Shown: positions 41,861-51,823, counted from the first letter of the stretch. The stretch is 64,000 bases of DNA from JACVRW01 sp963811055 (GCA_963811055.1 CAWEPQ010000020.1:124001-188000); one strand, 5' to 3'. Notes: generated by a model not told the origin, from the sequence alone. Translations and numbers: made by a program.

Positions 41861-42669
41861 TCCGGCTGGCCGTGAGGGCACCCGTGGCGGACGCCGAGCG
41901 GGTGCTGGCCGAGCTGCTCGAGCTGGCTCCGTCCGGCGTGGAGCAGGTGGACGGCGACGGCTTCGTGGAGTACGCCGTCTACGGCGCCCCGGGCGAGCTG
42001 CCGGCGCTGCCCCGCGGCGAGGCGGAGGTGGCCGGGGTACGCGTGAACGTGAGCGGCGACGAGGTGGCCGACGACTGGGCGGAGCGCTGGCGGCGCTTTC
42101 ACCGCCCGGTGGTGGTGAGCGGGCGCCTGCGCGTGCGCCCGCCCTGGGAGCCGCCGGCTGACGAGCCGGGGATCGAGGAGCTGGTGGTGGATCCCGGCCA
42201 GGCGTTCGGCACCGGCGCGCATCCCACCACGCGGCTGTCGCTCGAGCTGCTGCTGGGACTAGAGGCGCGCGGCTCCTTTGTGGACCTGGGCTGCGGCTCC
42301 GGGGTGCTGGCGCTGGCCGCCGCTCGGCTGGGCTTCGCGCCCGTCACCGCGGTGGACGCGGAGCAGGCCGCGGTTGAGGCAACGTTGGAGAACGCCCGCG
42401 TGAACGGGATCGCGCTCGACGGCGTGGGGCGGTTCGACCTGCGCGATGGTCCGGCACCGGACGCCGACGTGGTGGCCGCGAACCTCGTGCGCCCGCTGCT
42501 GCTGCGCGTGGCGGAGCAGATGGAGCGCCCGCCGGGAGTGCTGATCGCGTCGGGGCTCCTCGTGGGTGAGGAGGACGCGGTGGCCGCGGCGTTCGCGCCG
42601 CTGCGCGAGGCCGCGCGGCTGACCGAGGCGGGGTGGAGCGCGCTCCTGCTGGTAGAACCCGCCGGCTGA
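41857..42669 (+). CDS. prmA: Ribosomal protein L11 methyltransferase (PrmA), probable CTG start
   Basis: 270 residues from CTG 41857, or 265 from GTG 41872. SAM-binding motif I is VDLGCGSGVLALAAARLG. The PrmA-specific block is DPGQAFGTGAHPTTRLSLELL, and the acceptor loop reads AANLVRPLLL. The CTG start overlaps the dnaJ stop (CTGA) and gives IRLAVRAPVADAERVLAELLEL, which fits the first beta strand and helix of the family. The GTG would remove that strand's start. The dnaJ-prmA order is conserved in many bacteria. It overlaps the next gene by one base. Confidence 0.88.
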   Translation: MIRLAVRAPVADAERVLAELLELAPSGVEQVDGDGFVEYAVYGAPGELPALPRGEAEVAGVRVNVSGDEVADDWAERWRRFHRPVVVSGRLRVRPPWEPPADEPGIEELVVDPGQAFGTGAHPTTRLSLELLLGLEARGSFVDLGCGSGVLALAAARLGFAPVTAVDAEQAAVEATLENARVNGIALDGVGRFDLRDGPAPDADVVAANLVRPLLLRVAEQMERPPGVLIASGLLVGEEDAVAAAFAPLREAARLTEAGWSALLLVEPAG

Positions 42670-43913
42670 TGGACGGGCGTCTGCGCCAGCAACAGGTGTA
42701 CCTGGACGGGGTCTCGGGGCGCAGGCCCCGGGTGTCCACCGACCTGACCCGGCTCGAGGCCGAGGCCGAGAAGGTCATGCGGCCGGAGGCGTTCGCGTAC
42801 ATCGCCGGGGGTGCGGGCACCGGGGCCACTATGCGGTCCAACCGCGCCGCGTTCGCGCGCCACCGGATCGTGCCGCGCATGCTGCGCGACGCGTCGCGGC
42901 GGGACACGTCGGTCGAGCTCTTCGGGCGCCGTCTGGCGGCGCCGTTCCTGCTGGCGCCGATCGGGGTGGCCGAGATGGCCCACTCGGACGCCGACCTCGC
43001 GACCGCGCGGGCCGCCGCGGCGGAGGGCGTGCCGATGGTCTTCTCCAACCAGGCGTCGGTGCCCATGGAGCGGGTGGCCCAGGAGCTCGGCGACACCCCG
43101 CACTGGTTCCAGCTCTACTGGAGCACCTCGAACGAGCTCGTCGAGAGCTTCGTCTCGCGCGCCGAGGCGTGCGGGTGCGAGGCGATCGTGGTCACGCTCG
43201 ACACCACGCTGCTCGGCTGGCGCACCCGTGACCTCGACATGGGCTTCCTCCCGTTCCTGCGCGGGATGGGGATCGCCCAGTACACCAGCGACCCGGTGTT
43301 CCAGCGGCTGGTGGAGGAGCAGAGCGCGGCTCCGCCGACGGGGGTCGACGCCCCGCGGCCGCGGCCGACGCCGAGCGCGCTCTCCACGCTCTTCTCCCTG
43401 GTCCGGCGGCGGATCTCGCGCGAGTCGGTGCAGCGCTTCACGCAGATCTACTCGCGGCCCTCGCTCAACTGGGAGGACCTGCCGTTCCTGCGCGAGCGTA
43501 CGCGGCTGCCGATCCTGCTCAAGGGCATCTGCCACCCCGACGACGCTCGCCGCGCTCTCGACTCCGGGGTGGACGGCCTGATCGTGTCGAACCACGGTGG
43601 GCGCCAGGTGGACGGGGCGATAGCGACGCTCGACGCCCTGCCGAGCGTGGTGGAGGCGGTGAACGGCGCCGTGCCCGTACTGCTCGACAGCGGCGTGCGC
43701 GGCGGAGCCGACGTGTTCAAGGCGCTGGCGCTCGGCGCCCACGCCGTGCTGCTGGGGCGCCCCTACATCTACGCGCTCGCGCTGGCCGGGGAGGAGGGAG
43801 TACGCCAGGTGCTGCGCGACCTGCACGCGGACTTCGACCTCACGATGGGCCTGGCCGGATACGCGTCGGCCGCGGACATCGGGCCGGAGGCTCTGCTCCC
43901 CGCCTACACTTGA
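42669..43913 (+). CDS. FMN-dependent alpha-hydroxy-acid oxidase/dehydrogenase (lactate oxidase-like)
   Basis: 414 residues of TIM-barrel FMN family. FLLAPIGVAEMAHSDADLATARAAAAEGVPMVFSNQAS, WFQLYW, VTLDTT and LPILLKGICHPDDARRAL (FMN Lys) lead to the active-site His-Gly-Gly-Arg in SNHGGRQVDGA. LDSGVRGGADVFKALALGAHAVLLGRPY then binds the phosphate. Substrates in this family include L-lactate, glycolate and mandelate. An N-terminal lid is present and there is no cytochrome domain. ATG 42669 shares one base with the prmA stop (TGATG). yqeY follows from its own promoter. Confidence 0.9.
   Translation: MDGRLRQQQVYLDGVSGRRPRVSTDLTRLEAEAEKVMRPEAFAYIAGGAGTGATMRSNRAAFARHRIVPRMLRDASRRDTSVELFGRRLAAPFLLAPIGVAEMAHSDADLATARAAAAEGVPMVFSNQASVPMERVAQELGDTPHWFQLYWSTSNELVESFVSRAEACGCEAIVVTLDTTLLGWRTRDLDMGFLPFLRGMGIAQYTSDPVFQRLVEEQSAAPPTGVDAPRPRPTPSALSTLFSLVRRRISRESVQRFTQIYSRPSLNWEDLPFLRERTRLPILLKGICHPDDARRALDSGVDGLIVSNHGGRQVDGAIATLDALPSVVEAVNGAVPVLLDSGVRGGADVFKALALGAHAVLLGRPYIYALALAGEEGVRQVLRDLHADFDLTMGLAGYASAADIGPEALLPAYT
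43905..43910 (+). promoter_or_regulatory. -10 element TACACT, leaderless yqeY
   Basis: TACACT ends 6 nt before the ATG at 43917 and lies in the last codons of the oxidase gene. Same hexamer and spacing as holA. Confidence 0.55.
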
Positions 43914-43916
43914 GCC

Positions 43917-44348
43917 ATGTCCGTGCTCGAACGGGTCAAGACCGATGTGACCACCGCCATGAAGGCCGGCGAGCGCGAGCGCGTGAACGCGCTGCGGCTG
44001 ATCGTGAGCGAGCTCCAGAAGGCCGTGAAGGACGGCGGGAGCGACGACGTGGAGGTGCTCCAGCGCGAGCGCAAGCGCCGCCTGGAGGCCGCCGAGGCCT
44101 ACCGCGACGGCGGGCGCGACGACCTTGCCGCCGCCGAGGAGCGCGAGGCGGAGCTGATCGCGGGCTACATGCCGGCACAGCTGGGCGACGACGAGCTGCA
44201 CGCGATCGTGGGCGACGCGGTGGCCGAGTCGGGCGCAACGTCGCCGGCCGAGATGGGCAAGGTGATGGCGCTCGTGATGCCGCAGGTCAAGGGGCGGGCC
44301 GACGGCAAGCGCGTGAGCGCCGTGGTCAAGGAGAAGCTGACGCCCTGA
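43917..44348 (+). CDS. yqeY: GatB/YqeY domain protein
   Basis: A 143-residue, mostly helical protein: LERVKTDVTTAMKAGERERVNALRLIVSELQKA, then RRLEAAEAYRDGGRDDLAAAEEREAELIAGYMPAQLGDDEL and the C-terminal TSPAEMGKVMALVMPQVKGRADGKRVSAVVKEKL. This is YqeY, related to the tRNA-binding tail of GatB; its role is unclear. phoH follows 13 nt later, so the pair may be co-transcribed. Confidence 0.92.
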   Translation: MSVLERVKTDVTTAMKAGERERVNALRLIVSELQKAVKDGGSDDVEVLQRERKRRLEAAEAYRDGGRDDLAAAEEREAELIAGYMPAQLGDDELHAIVGDAVAESGATSPAEMGKVMALVMPQVKGRADGKRVSAVVKEKLTP

Positions 44349-44361
44349 TGGGGCTGCCGTA

Positions 44362-45342
44362 GTGCGCACTCAGATCGAGCTCGACAACGAAGTGGCCGCG
44401 GAGCTCGCGGGACCCGGCGACGTGATCATGAAGACGCTCGAGCAGCATCTGGACTGCGACGTGTTCCTGCGTGGCAACGTGCTCACGCTCGACGGCTCCG
44501 AGGAGGACGTGGCGATGGGGCGGACCGTGGTGCGCGAGCTGAGCGACCTGGTGCGCGCCGGTCACGACATCGCCCCTGGCACGATCGAGGCGATCGCCAC
44601 CGCGCTCGACCACCACGAGAGCCCGAGCCGCATCCTCGAGGACGTGGTGTGGCGCCACCGCGGGCTGCGCGTGGCCCCGAAGACGGTGAACCAGAAGCGC
44701 TACGTGGACGCGATCCGCCGCAGCACCATCTCGGTGGGGATCGGCCCGGCCGGCACGGGCAAGTCGTTCCTTGCCGTGGCCATGGCCGTGGCGGCGCTGT
44801 CGCGGCGCGAGGTCAACCGCATCGTGCTCACCCGGCCGGCCGTGGAGGCGGGCGAGCGGCTCGGATTCCTGCCCGGCGACCTGATGGCCAAGGTCGACCC
44901 CTACCTGCGGCCGCTCTTCGACGCGCTCTACGACATGCTCGAGCCGGACAAGGTGAACCAGCACCTTGAGCGGGGCGTGATCGAGGTGGCGCCGCTGGCG
45001 TTCATGCGCGGCCGGACCCTCAACGACTCGTTCATCATCCTCGACGAGGCCCAGAACACCAGCCCCGAGCAGATCAAGATGTTCCTCACCCGGCTCGGCT
45101 TCAACTCGAAGATGGTGGTCACCGGAGACGTGACCCAGATCGACCTCCCCAAGGACCAGCGCTCCGGGCTGCTCGTGATCGGCGACATCCTCGAGAACGT
45201 GGAGGGCATCGAGTTCGTGCGCTTCGGCGGCGAGGACGTGGTGCGGCACAAGCTCGTCCAGCGGATCGTGGCCGCCTACAACGAGTACGCGGAGAAGCAG
45301 GCCCCGCCGCTCCGCGAGGCCCGGCGCCACGGACAAGCCTGA
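44362..45342 (+). CDS. phoH: PhoH-family ATPase (PhoH-like)
   Basis: 326 residues. Walker A GPAGTGKSFLAVAMAV, VLTRPAVEAGERLGFLPGDL, Walker B FIILDEAQNTSPEQIKMFLTR and the sensor MVVTGDVTQIDLP are all present. The N-terminal part (DVFLRGNVLTLDGSEEDVAMGRTVV) is the KH-like domain. PhoH is an RNA-linked ATPase, and its link with YbeY (16S rRNA maturation) and Era is conserved. GTG 44362 is the start. The stop is overlapped by the CTG of ybeY. Confidence 0.95.
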   Translation: MRTQIELDNEVAAELAGPGDVIMKTLEQHLDCDVFLRGNVLTLDGSEEDVAMGRTVVRELSDLVRAGHDIAPGTIEAIATALDHHESPSRILEDVVWRHRGLRVAPKTVNQKRYVDAIRRSTISVGIGPAGTGKSFLAVAMAVAALSRREVNRIVLTRPAVEAGERLGFLPGDLMAKVDPYLRPLFDALYDMLEPDKVNQHLERGVIEVAPLAFMRGRTLNDSFIILDEAQNTSPEQIKMFLTRLGFNSKMVVTGDVTQIDLPKDQRSGLLVIGDILENVEGIEFVRFGGEDVVRHKLVQRIVAAYNEYAEKQAPPLREARRHGQA

Positions 45343-45713
45343 TCGAGCTGGATCTCATCGACGCTCCGGGAGAGCTGCGCGCACCGGCGGAGGCCGCGCT
45401 CCGCGCTGCCGGCGTGGCCGAGGGGCACATGGCGGTCGCGCTGGTGGACGAGCAGGAGATCCGGCGGCTCAACCGCGAGCACCGCGGCCTCGACAGCCCC
45501 ACGGACGTGCTCGCCTTCCCGGTGGACGAGCTGAGCGCGAGCGCCGGGCCGCGTGAGCTGGGCGACGTGGTGGTATGCGTGGAGCACACCACCGATCTGA
45601 CCGAGGCCGTGGTGCACGGCGTGCTCCACCTCTGCGGGTACGACCACGAGCGCGACCAGGGCGAGATGCTCGAGCTTCAGCGACAGGTGCTGTCCGGGCT
45701 GGGATCCGGATGA
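45339..45713 (+). CDS. ybeY: Endoribonuclease YbeY, probable CTG start
   Basis: From CTG 45339 the product is 124 residues: IELDLIDAPGELRAPAEAALRAAGV, VALVDEQEIRRLNREHRGLDSPTDVLAFP, GDVVVC. The metal site HGVLHLCGYDH (three His) is the YbeY signature. The only ATG in frame (45414) would delete the first beta strand and helix, so the CTG overlapping the phoH TGA (CTGA) is the best start. It matches the usual M-I-E-(V/L) opening. It acts in 16S rRNA 3' maturation. It overlaps era by ATGA. Confidence 0.9.
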   Translation: MIELDLIDAPGELRAPAEAALRAAGVAEGHMAVALVDEQEIRRLNREHRGLDSPTDVLAFPVDELSASAGPRELGDVVVCVEHTTDLTEAVVHGVLHLCGYDHERDQGEMLELQRQVLSGLGSG

Positions 45714-46591
45714 CCCGGTCGGGTTTCGTGGCGCTGGCCGGGCGGCCGAACGCGGGCAAGTCCACGCTCGTGAACTCGATCGTGGCGGACAAGGTGGCGA
45801 TCGTGTCCGACAAGCCGCAGACCACGCGCCGCGAGGTGCGCGGCATCGTCACGGGCGCCGACTGGCAGCTCGTGCTCGTGGACCTGCCCGGGGTGCAGCG
45901 CCCGCGCGACACGCTCACCGAGCGGATGCAGCGCCAGGTGGAGCGCGCGCTGTCCGACGCCGACGCCGCGCTCTTCGTGCTGAACGGGGAGCACACGGTC
46001 GGGCCGGGCGACCGCTTCATCGCTCGCGCGATCGCGCGGGCCGGCGTTGCGACCGTCACGGCGGTGAACAAGATCGACCGGCTCGACAAGGCCCGGACCG
46101 TCGAGGCGCTGGCGGCGGCGGGCGCCCTCGAGCTTGCCGGCGACGTCTTCCCGATCAGCGCGCGCAAGGGCACCGGGGTGCCCGCGCTCGTGGAGCATCT
46201 GGTGGGGCTCGTGCCTGAGGGCCCGTTCCTCTACCCGCCGGAGGACCACACCGACCTCCCCGAGAGCGTGCGCCTGGCGGAGCTGGTGCGCGAGCAGGTG
46301 CTGCGCCGCACGCGCGAGGAGCTGCCGCACGCCGTGGAGGTCGAGGTGTCCGACATCGAGCATCGCGAGGACGGCCTGCTCATGGTGCGTGCGCAGGTGT
46401 GGGCCGAGAGCGAGTCCCAGAAGGCGATCCTCGTGGGGGCCGGGGGGAAGATGATCAAGGCGATCGGCACCGCGGCGCGCCGCGAGATCGAGCGCTCCCG
46501 CGGCGAGCGGATGCACCTGGACCTCCAGGTTCGGGTGCGGCGCGGCTGGCGCCGCGACGAGGGCCTGCTCGACCGGCTCGGCATCGAGTGA
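45710..46591 (+). CDS. era: GTPase Era
   Basis: 293 residues. G1 LAGRPNAGKSTLVNSIV, G2 TTRR, G3 VDLPGVQRP, G4 NKID and G5 SARKG are followed by the KH domain with ILVGAGGKMIKAIGTAARREIE. It binds 16S rRNA and helps 30S assembly. ATG 45710 overlaps ybeY. The following GNAT gene overlaps its stop by GTGA. G3 has P after DL (DLPG), normal for Era. Confidence 0.96.
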   Translation: MTRSGFVALAGRPNAGKSTLVNSIVADKVAIVSDKPQTTRREVRGIVTGADWQLVLVDLPGVQRPRDTLTERMQRQVERALSDADAALFVLNGEHTVGPGDRFIARAIARAGVATVTAVNKIDRLDKARTVEALAAAGALELAGDVFPISARKGTGVPALVEHLVGLVPEGPFLYPPEDHTDLPESVRLAELVREQVLRRTREELPHAVEVEVSDIEHREDGLLMVRAQVWAESESQKAILVGAGGKMIKAIGTAARREIERSRGERMHLDLQVRVRRGWRRDEGLLDRLGIE

Positions 46592-47361
46592 CGGAGCTCG
46601 AGCGCATCCTGAGCTTCCTCGACCGCAGCGAGGAGGCCGTCAGCGACGAGGTACGTCCGGTGCGCTGCGGCACAGCGCTGCTCACTCCGAGCCTGCCGAG
46701 CGTGTGGCAGATGAACGCCGTGCGGGTGGAGGACGCCGACGTGACCGTCGAGGCGCTTGTGGAGGAGGCCGAGGAGGTGATGGGCGACCTGGGCCACCGC
46801 CAGCTGTTCGTGCCCGACACCGAGGCGGGCGAGCGCCTGGCGCCTGAGCTGGCCCGGCTGGGCTGGAACGTCACGAGGCTGATCCTGATGGTGCGCCGGC
46901 GCGACCCGGACCGGGTCGCGCGTCCCGGCCACGGTGTCGAGGTGGACCGGCGCGCCGGAGCGGACCTGCTGGCCGCGTTCCGGACCGAGCAGTCGCTCGG
47001 CGGCGGTGGCGAGACCGTGCGCCAGCTCGAGGAGATGGACGAGCGTTACACCAAGGAGTTCGAGGGACGCGACTTCGGCTCGCCGCCCGAGGGGCCGTAC
47101 TCCTGCTGTCGGCTCCTGAGCGGGGACGGGGTGGGCCAGATCGACCAGGTCTGCACGCTCGGGGCACACCGAAACCGGGGCCATGCCCGGGCCGCGGTGC
47201 TCGCGGCGCTGGACGCGGCCACGGCGGCGAGCCTCGATCCGGTGTTCCTCCTGAGCGAGGGCGAGGACTGGCCCCAGCACCTGTATCGGCGGCTCGGCTT
47301 CGACGACCTGGACATCCAGTGGGAGTTCCTCAAGCTGCCGCTCCACTCGACACCTCCATAA
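46588..47361 (+). CDS. GNAT-family N-acetyltransferase-like protein
   Basis: 257 residues. The C-terminal half has the GNAT acetyl-CoA loop LGAHRNRGHARAAVLAALDAA (R/Q-x-x-G-x-A/G) followed by FLLSEGEDWPQHLYRRLGFDDLDIQWEF, a typical Y-x-x-x-G-F ending. The N-terminal half (about 1-110) looks like a degenerate second GNAT-like domain. The substrate is unknown. GTG 46588 overlaps era (GTGA). hisIE follows with its own -10. Confidence 0.78.
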   Translation: MTELERILSFLDRSEEAVSDEVRPVRCGTALLTPSLPSVWQMNAVRVEDADVTVEALVEEAEEVMGDLGHRQLFVPDTEAGERLAPELARLGWNVTRLILMVRRRDPDRVARPGHGVEVDRRAGADLLAAFRTEQSLGGGGETVRQLEEMDERYTKEFEGRDFGSPPEGPYSCCRLLSGDGVGQIDQVCTLGAHRNRGHARAAVLAALDAATAASLDPVFLLSEGEDWPQHLYRRLGFDDLDIQWEFLKLPLHSTPP

Positions 47362-47362
47362 T
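47357..47362 (+). promoter_or_regulatory. -10 element CATAAT, leaderless hisIE-trpEGDC
   Basis: CATAAT (five of six to TATAAT) ends 7 nt before the hisIE ATG at 47370. It would drive the histidine/tryptophan operon. Confidence 0.5.
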
Positions 47363-47369
47363 CACCGCG

Positions 47370-47978
47370 ATGGACTCGACGTTCGACGATCGCCTGGCCT
47401 GGGAGAAGGGCCCGCTTCCCTGTGTGGTGCAGGACTGGCGGACCGGTGAGGTCCTCACGCTCGCGTACATGGATCGCGAGGCGCTGCGGCGCACGCGCGA
47501 AAGCGGCGAGCTGTGGTTCTGGAGCCGTTCCCGGCAGGAGCTCTGGCACAAGGGCGCCACCTCGGGGAACGTGCAGCGCGTGCGCGGACTGCGCTGGGAC
47601 TGCGACGCCGACGCCTTGCTCGCGCAGGTGGAGCCGGCCGGCCCCGCCTGCCACACGGGCGAGCGCACCTGCTTCCACAACGGGGACACGGAACCGTCTC
47701 CCGCCGAGGCGATCGGGACGCTCGAGCGAACCGTGGCCGAGCGCGCCACGGCGCCCGCCGGGGAGAGCTACACGGCGCGGCTGATGGGTGACGCGGAGCT
47801 GCGTGCCGAGAAGGTGCGCGAGGAGGCGGAGGAGGTCACGCGGGCGGCAGCCGATGAGTCGGACGAGCGGGTGGCCGAAGAGGCGGCCGACGTGCTCTAC
47901 CACCTCGACGTGCTGCTGGCGGCACGCGGCCTGAGCCTCTCACAAGCGTTCGAGGTGCTGAATGGCCGTCGCGGCTGA
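47370..47978 (+). CDS. hisIE: Bifunctional phosphoribosyl-AMP cyclohydrolase/phosphoribosyl-ATP diphosphatase
   Basis: 202 residues in two domains. HisI (about 1-110) has TLAYMDREALRRT, WFWSRSRQELWHKGATSGNVQRV and zinc ligands in CDADALLAQV...CHTGERTCF. HisE (about 112-200) has LERTVAERATAP and EKVREEAEEVTRAAADESDERVAEEAADVLYHLDVLL. The fusion is common in some bacteria but not in Streptomyces-type actinobacteria, where hisI and hisE are separate. It opens the trp gene run, and trpE overlaps its 3' end by 17 nt. ATG 47370 is set by the -10 at 47357. Confidence 0.94.
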   Translation: MDSTFDDRLAWEKGPLPCVVQDWRTGEVLTLAYMDREALRRTRESGELWFWSRSRQELWHKGATSGNVQRVRGLRWDCDADALLAQVEPAGPACHTGERTCFHNGDTEPSPAEAIGTLERTVAERATAPAGESYTARLMGDAELRAEKVREEAEEVTRAAADESDERVAEEAADVLYHLDVLLAARGLSLSQAFEVLNGRRG

Positions 47979-49452
47979 TCCGGCCGAGCTGCGGCTCGTG
48001 CCCTCGCTCGAGGAGGTGCGCACGCTCGCGCGCGATCACTCGCTCGTGCCGCTGCGGCACACCTTCATCGCGGACTGCGAGACCCCGGTCTCGGCCTATC
48101 TCAAGCTGCGCGGCGGCGCTCCGTCGTTCCTGCTCGAGTCGGCCGAGCAGGGACAGCGCGTCGGGCGCTGGTCCTTCCTCGGCTTCAGGCCGCGCAGCGT
48201 GATCCGGATGGAGGGCGGCCGCCTCACGGTGGACGGCGAGGAGCGCCAGGCGGAGGACCCGTACGCGCTCGTGGCGGAGGAGCTCGGCCGCTGGCGTACC
48301 GCGCCGCTCGACGGCCTGCCGCCCTTCGCGGGTGGAGCTGTCGGCCTGTTCGGCTACGACCTGGTGCGCACGGCGGAGCCGACCGTCGGGCCGGCGGGGC
48401 CGGACGACACCGGCGTGCCCGATCTCGCCCTGATGGTGTCCGACGTGCTCGTGGCGTTCGACCACCTGCGCCACGAGGTCACGGTGCTGGCCAACGTGGT
48501 GGCCGACGACGACGTGGAGCGCTCATACGCGGAGGCCGCACAGACGATCGCCGACGTGCGCGAGCGCCTGGCGGGACCGGTCCCGCGCACGCACGGCGGG
48601 CCGCGGGAGCCTGCCGAGTTCGAGTCCAACCTCGGCCCGGAGGGCTACGCGGCCGCCGTGGAGCGCTGCAAGGAGTACATCCGTGCCGGCGACGCGTACC
48701 AGATCGTTCCGAGCCAGCGCTGGAGCGCCGCCTGCCCCGTGGAGGCCTTCTCGATCTACCGCGGGCTGCGCGCCGTCAATCCGAGCCCGTACATGTACTT
48801 CCTGGACTTCGAGGACTTCGAGATCGCCGGCGCCTCGCCCGAGTCGCTTGTCACGGTCTCCGGCAGGCGCGCCGAGCAGCGTCCGATCGCCGGCACGCGC
48901 CCGCGCGCCGAGTCCCCGGAGGCGGACATCGAGCGCGCCCGCGAGCTGCTTGCGGACGAGAAGGAGCGCGCCGAGCACGTGATGCTCGTGGACCTCGGGC
49001 GCAACGACCTCGGTCGCGTGTGCGAGTACGGCAGCGTTGTGGTGGACGAGCTGATGGGGGTGGAGACCTACTCCCACGTGATCCACATCGTCTCGTCGGT
49101 CTCGGGCACACTGCGCGAGGGGGTCACGCCGATGGACGCCCTGCGCGCCTCGCTCCCCGCGGGCACGCTCTCGGGCGCGCCCAAGATCCGGGCGATGCAG
49201 ATCATCGACGAGCTGGAGCCCGTCAAGCGCGGGTCCGTACGGCGGCGCGGTGGGCTACCTCTCCTACACCGGCGAGCTGGACACCTGCATCTACATCCGC
49301 TCGGCGCTCGTCAAGGACGGGCGGGTGCACGTGCAGGCCGGCGCCGGCATCGTGGCCGACTCCGACCCGGACTACGAGACGCGCGAGACCGAGGCGAAGG
49401 CCAATGCCGTGTTCGAGGCGATCCGCTTGGCGTGCGAGCAGGGGGACTGGCC

Positions 49453-49456
<4 letters not shown>
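47962..49456 (+). pseudogene. trpE: Anthranilate synthase component I (trpE) with a single-base frameshift
   Basis: From ATG 47962 the reading frame gives normal TrpE up to MQIIDELEPVKRG. Conserved blocks include LGFRPRSVI, YIRAGDAYQIVPSQRW, NPSPYMYFLDF, IAGTRPRA, LVDLGRNDLGRV and LPAGTLSGAPKIRAMQ. The expected next residues PYGGAVGYLSYTGELDTCIYIR are in the neighbouring frame from 49235, and that frame ends properly at TGA 49456. One extra base (T at 49234, in GCGGGTCCGTAC) explains the switch. With it removed the protein is about 497 residues and complete. It is either a sequencing indel or a broken gene. The enzyme makes anthranilate from chorismate with TrpG. Confidence 0.85.
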
Positions 49457-50009
<553 letters not shown>

Positions 50010-50013
<4 letters not shown>

Positions 50014-51026
50014 CCAATCCGGTGCTCACAGAGGCCATCGACCGGGTGGCCGGCCGCGATGGCCTGTCCGCGGACGAGTCGGCCCGTGTGCTGCACGAGA
50101 TCATGGCCGGAGAGGCCTCCGAGGCCCAGACGGCGGCATTCCTGATCGCGCTTCGCACCAAGGGCGAGAGCGTGCAGGAGATCACCGGGCTGGCACGCGC
50201 CATGCGCGAGCTCGCGGTGCCGGTGGACGCCGGCGACGGCTTGGTGGACACCGCCGGCACGGGCGGCGGGCGGCCCACGTTCAACGTGTCCACGGCGGCC
50301 GCGCTGATCGCCGCGGGCGCGGGCTGCCGGGTGGCCAAGCACGGCAATCGCTCGGCCACCAGCCGCTGCGGCTCGGCGGACGTGCTCGAGGCGCTCGGAG
50401 CAAGGATCGATCTCGCGCCTGAGCAGGTGGCCGACTGCATCGGCACGGTGGGCTTCGGATTCATGTTCGCGCCCCTGCATCACCGCGCCATGAAGTACGT
50501 GGTGCCGGTGCGCAAGGAGCTGGCGGTGCGCACGGTGTTCAACTTCCTCGGACCACTCACCAACCCGGCCGGCGCCACGCGCCAGGTGATCGGCGTCTCG
50601 CACAGCCGGGCCATCGAGGACATCGGCCACGCGCTGCGCGCCCTTGGCACCGAGAGGGCCCTGGTAGTGTCGAGCGCGGATGGCCTCGACGAGTTCTCTG
50701 TGGCCGGGCCCACCCGCGTGGTTGAGCTGACCGGCGACGAATTCGACTCATATGACGTTGGGCCCGCGGACTTCGGGATCGAGCCGGCGGACGACGCCGC
50801 GGTGGGCGCCGGTACCCCCGAGGAGAACGCCGAGGTGCTGCGGTCGGTGCTGCGGGGCGACAGCGGCACGGCACGCTCGATGGCCGTCATGAACGCCGGC
50901 GCCGCGATCTACGTGGGCGGCCGCGCGGACACGCTCGACGAGGGCGCCCGGCGCGCCGAGCAGGCGATCGACAGCGGCGCCGCCCGCGAGGTCCTGGAGC
51001 GCTACGTGGAGCTGAGCCGGTCATGA
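50010..51026 (+). CDS. trpD: Anthranilate phosphoribosyltransferase
   Basis: 338 residues. The N-terminal helical domain (LTEAIDRVAGRDGLSADESARVLHEIMAGEASEAQTAAFLIALRTKGES) is followed by the PRPP site DTAGTGGGRPTFNVSTAAALIAAGAG. The anthranilate-binding VAKHGNRSATSRCGSADVLEALG and FMFAPLHHRAMKYVVPVRKEL complete the pattern. It adds phosphoribose to anthranilate. ATG 50010 overlaps trpG, and trpC overlaps its stop. All functional motifs are intact. Confidence 0.97.
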
Positions 51027-51808
51027 GCGTGCGCCTGGACGACCTGGTGGAGGCCACGCGCGACGCCGTGGACCGGCGCAAGAGCGAGCGGCCGCTGTCG
51101 GAGCTCGAGCGCGAGGTGGACACCGGACGCGAGGGACGCCCGTTCTCCGAGGCGCTCTCGCGTCCCGGCACGTCGCTGATCGCCGAGCACAAGCGACGCT
51201 CGCCGTCGGCCGGATCGATCAGCGAGGGAACGGGCTGCGCCGCGATCGTGCAGGCCTACGAGCGCGGCGGCGCGGCGGCCGTGTCGGTGCTCACCGAGGA
51301 GGCCCACTTCGGCGGGTCGCTGGCGGACCTGATCGAGGCACGGGCGGCCATCGACCTGCCCATCCTCCGCAAGGACTTCACTGTCGACCCCTACCAGCTG
51401 TACGAGGCCAAGGTCGCCGGGGCCGACGCCGTGCTGCTGGTGGTGGGCTCGCTCCGCCCAGAGGAGCTGAGCTCGCTCCATGCGCTCGCCCAGGACCTCG
51501 ACCTGGACGCCATCGTGGAGGTGTCGCGCGATGACGAGCTGGAGGCCGCGCTCGAGATCGACGCCGACGTGCTCGGCATCAACAACCGCGACCTCGAGGA
51601 CCTCAGCGTGGACCTGCACCGGACCTTCGACCTGATCGCGGACGTGCCCGCGGGCAAGGTCGTGGTCTCCGAGTCGGGGATCTTCGCTCGTCACCAGATC
51701 GACGAGCTGGAGCAGGTGGGCGTGGACGCCGTGCTGGTGGGGGAGACGCTCATGCGCGCCCCCGATCCCGAGGCCGCCGTGCGGGAGCTCACGCGGTCTG
51801 AGGAGTAG
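51023..51808 (+). CDS. trpC: Indole-3-glycerol phosphate synthase
   Basis: 261 residues of TIM barrel. IAEHKRRSPSAGSI holds the catalytic Lys and substrate-binding Ser. LTEEAHFGGS, PILRKDFTVDPYQLYEAKVAGADAVLL, EVSRDDELEAAL, LGINNRDLEDLSVD and VVSESGI give the remaining loops. It closes the indole ring. ATG 51023 overlaps trpD. It is the last gene of the first trp segment; the remaining genes trpFBA lie 5.7 kb further on. Confidence 0.97.
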   Translation: MSVRLDDLVEATRDAVDRRKSERPLSELEREVDTGREGRPFSEALSRPGTSLIAEHKRRSPSAGSISEGTGCAAIVQAYERGGAAAVSVLTEEAHFGGSLADLIEARAAIDLPILRKDFTVDPYQLYEAKVAGADAVLLVVGSLRPEELSSLHALAQDLDLDAIVEVSRDDELEAALEIDADVLGINNRDLEDLSVDLHRTFDLIADVPAGKVVVSESGIFARHQIDELEQVGVDAVLVGETLMRAPDPEAAVRELTRSEE

Positions 51809-51823
51809 CCGAGCGCGCCCCCC

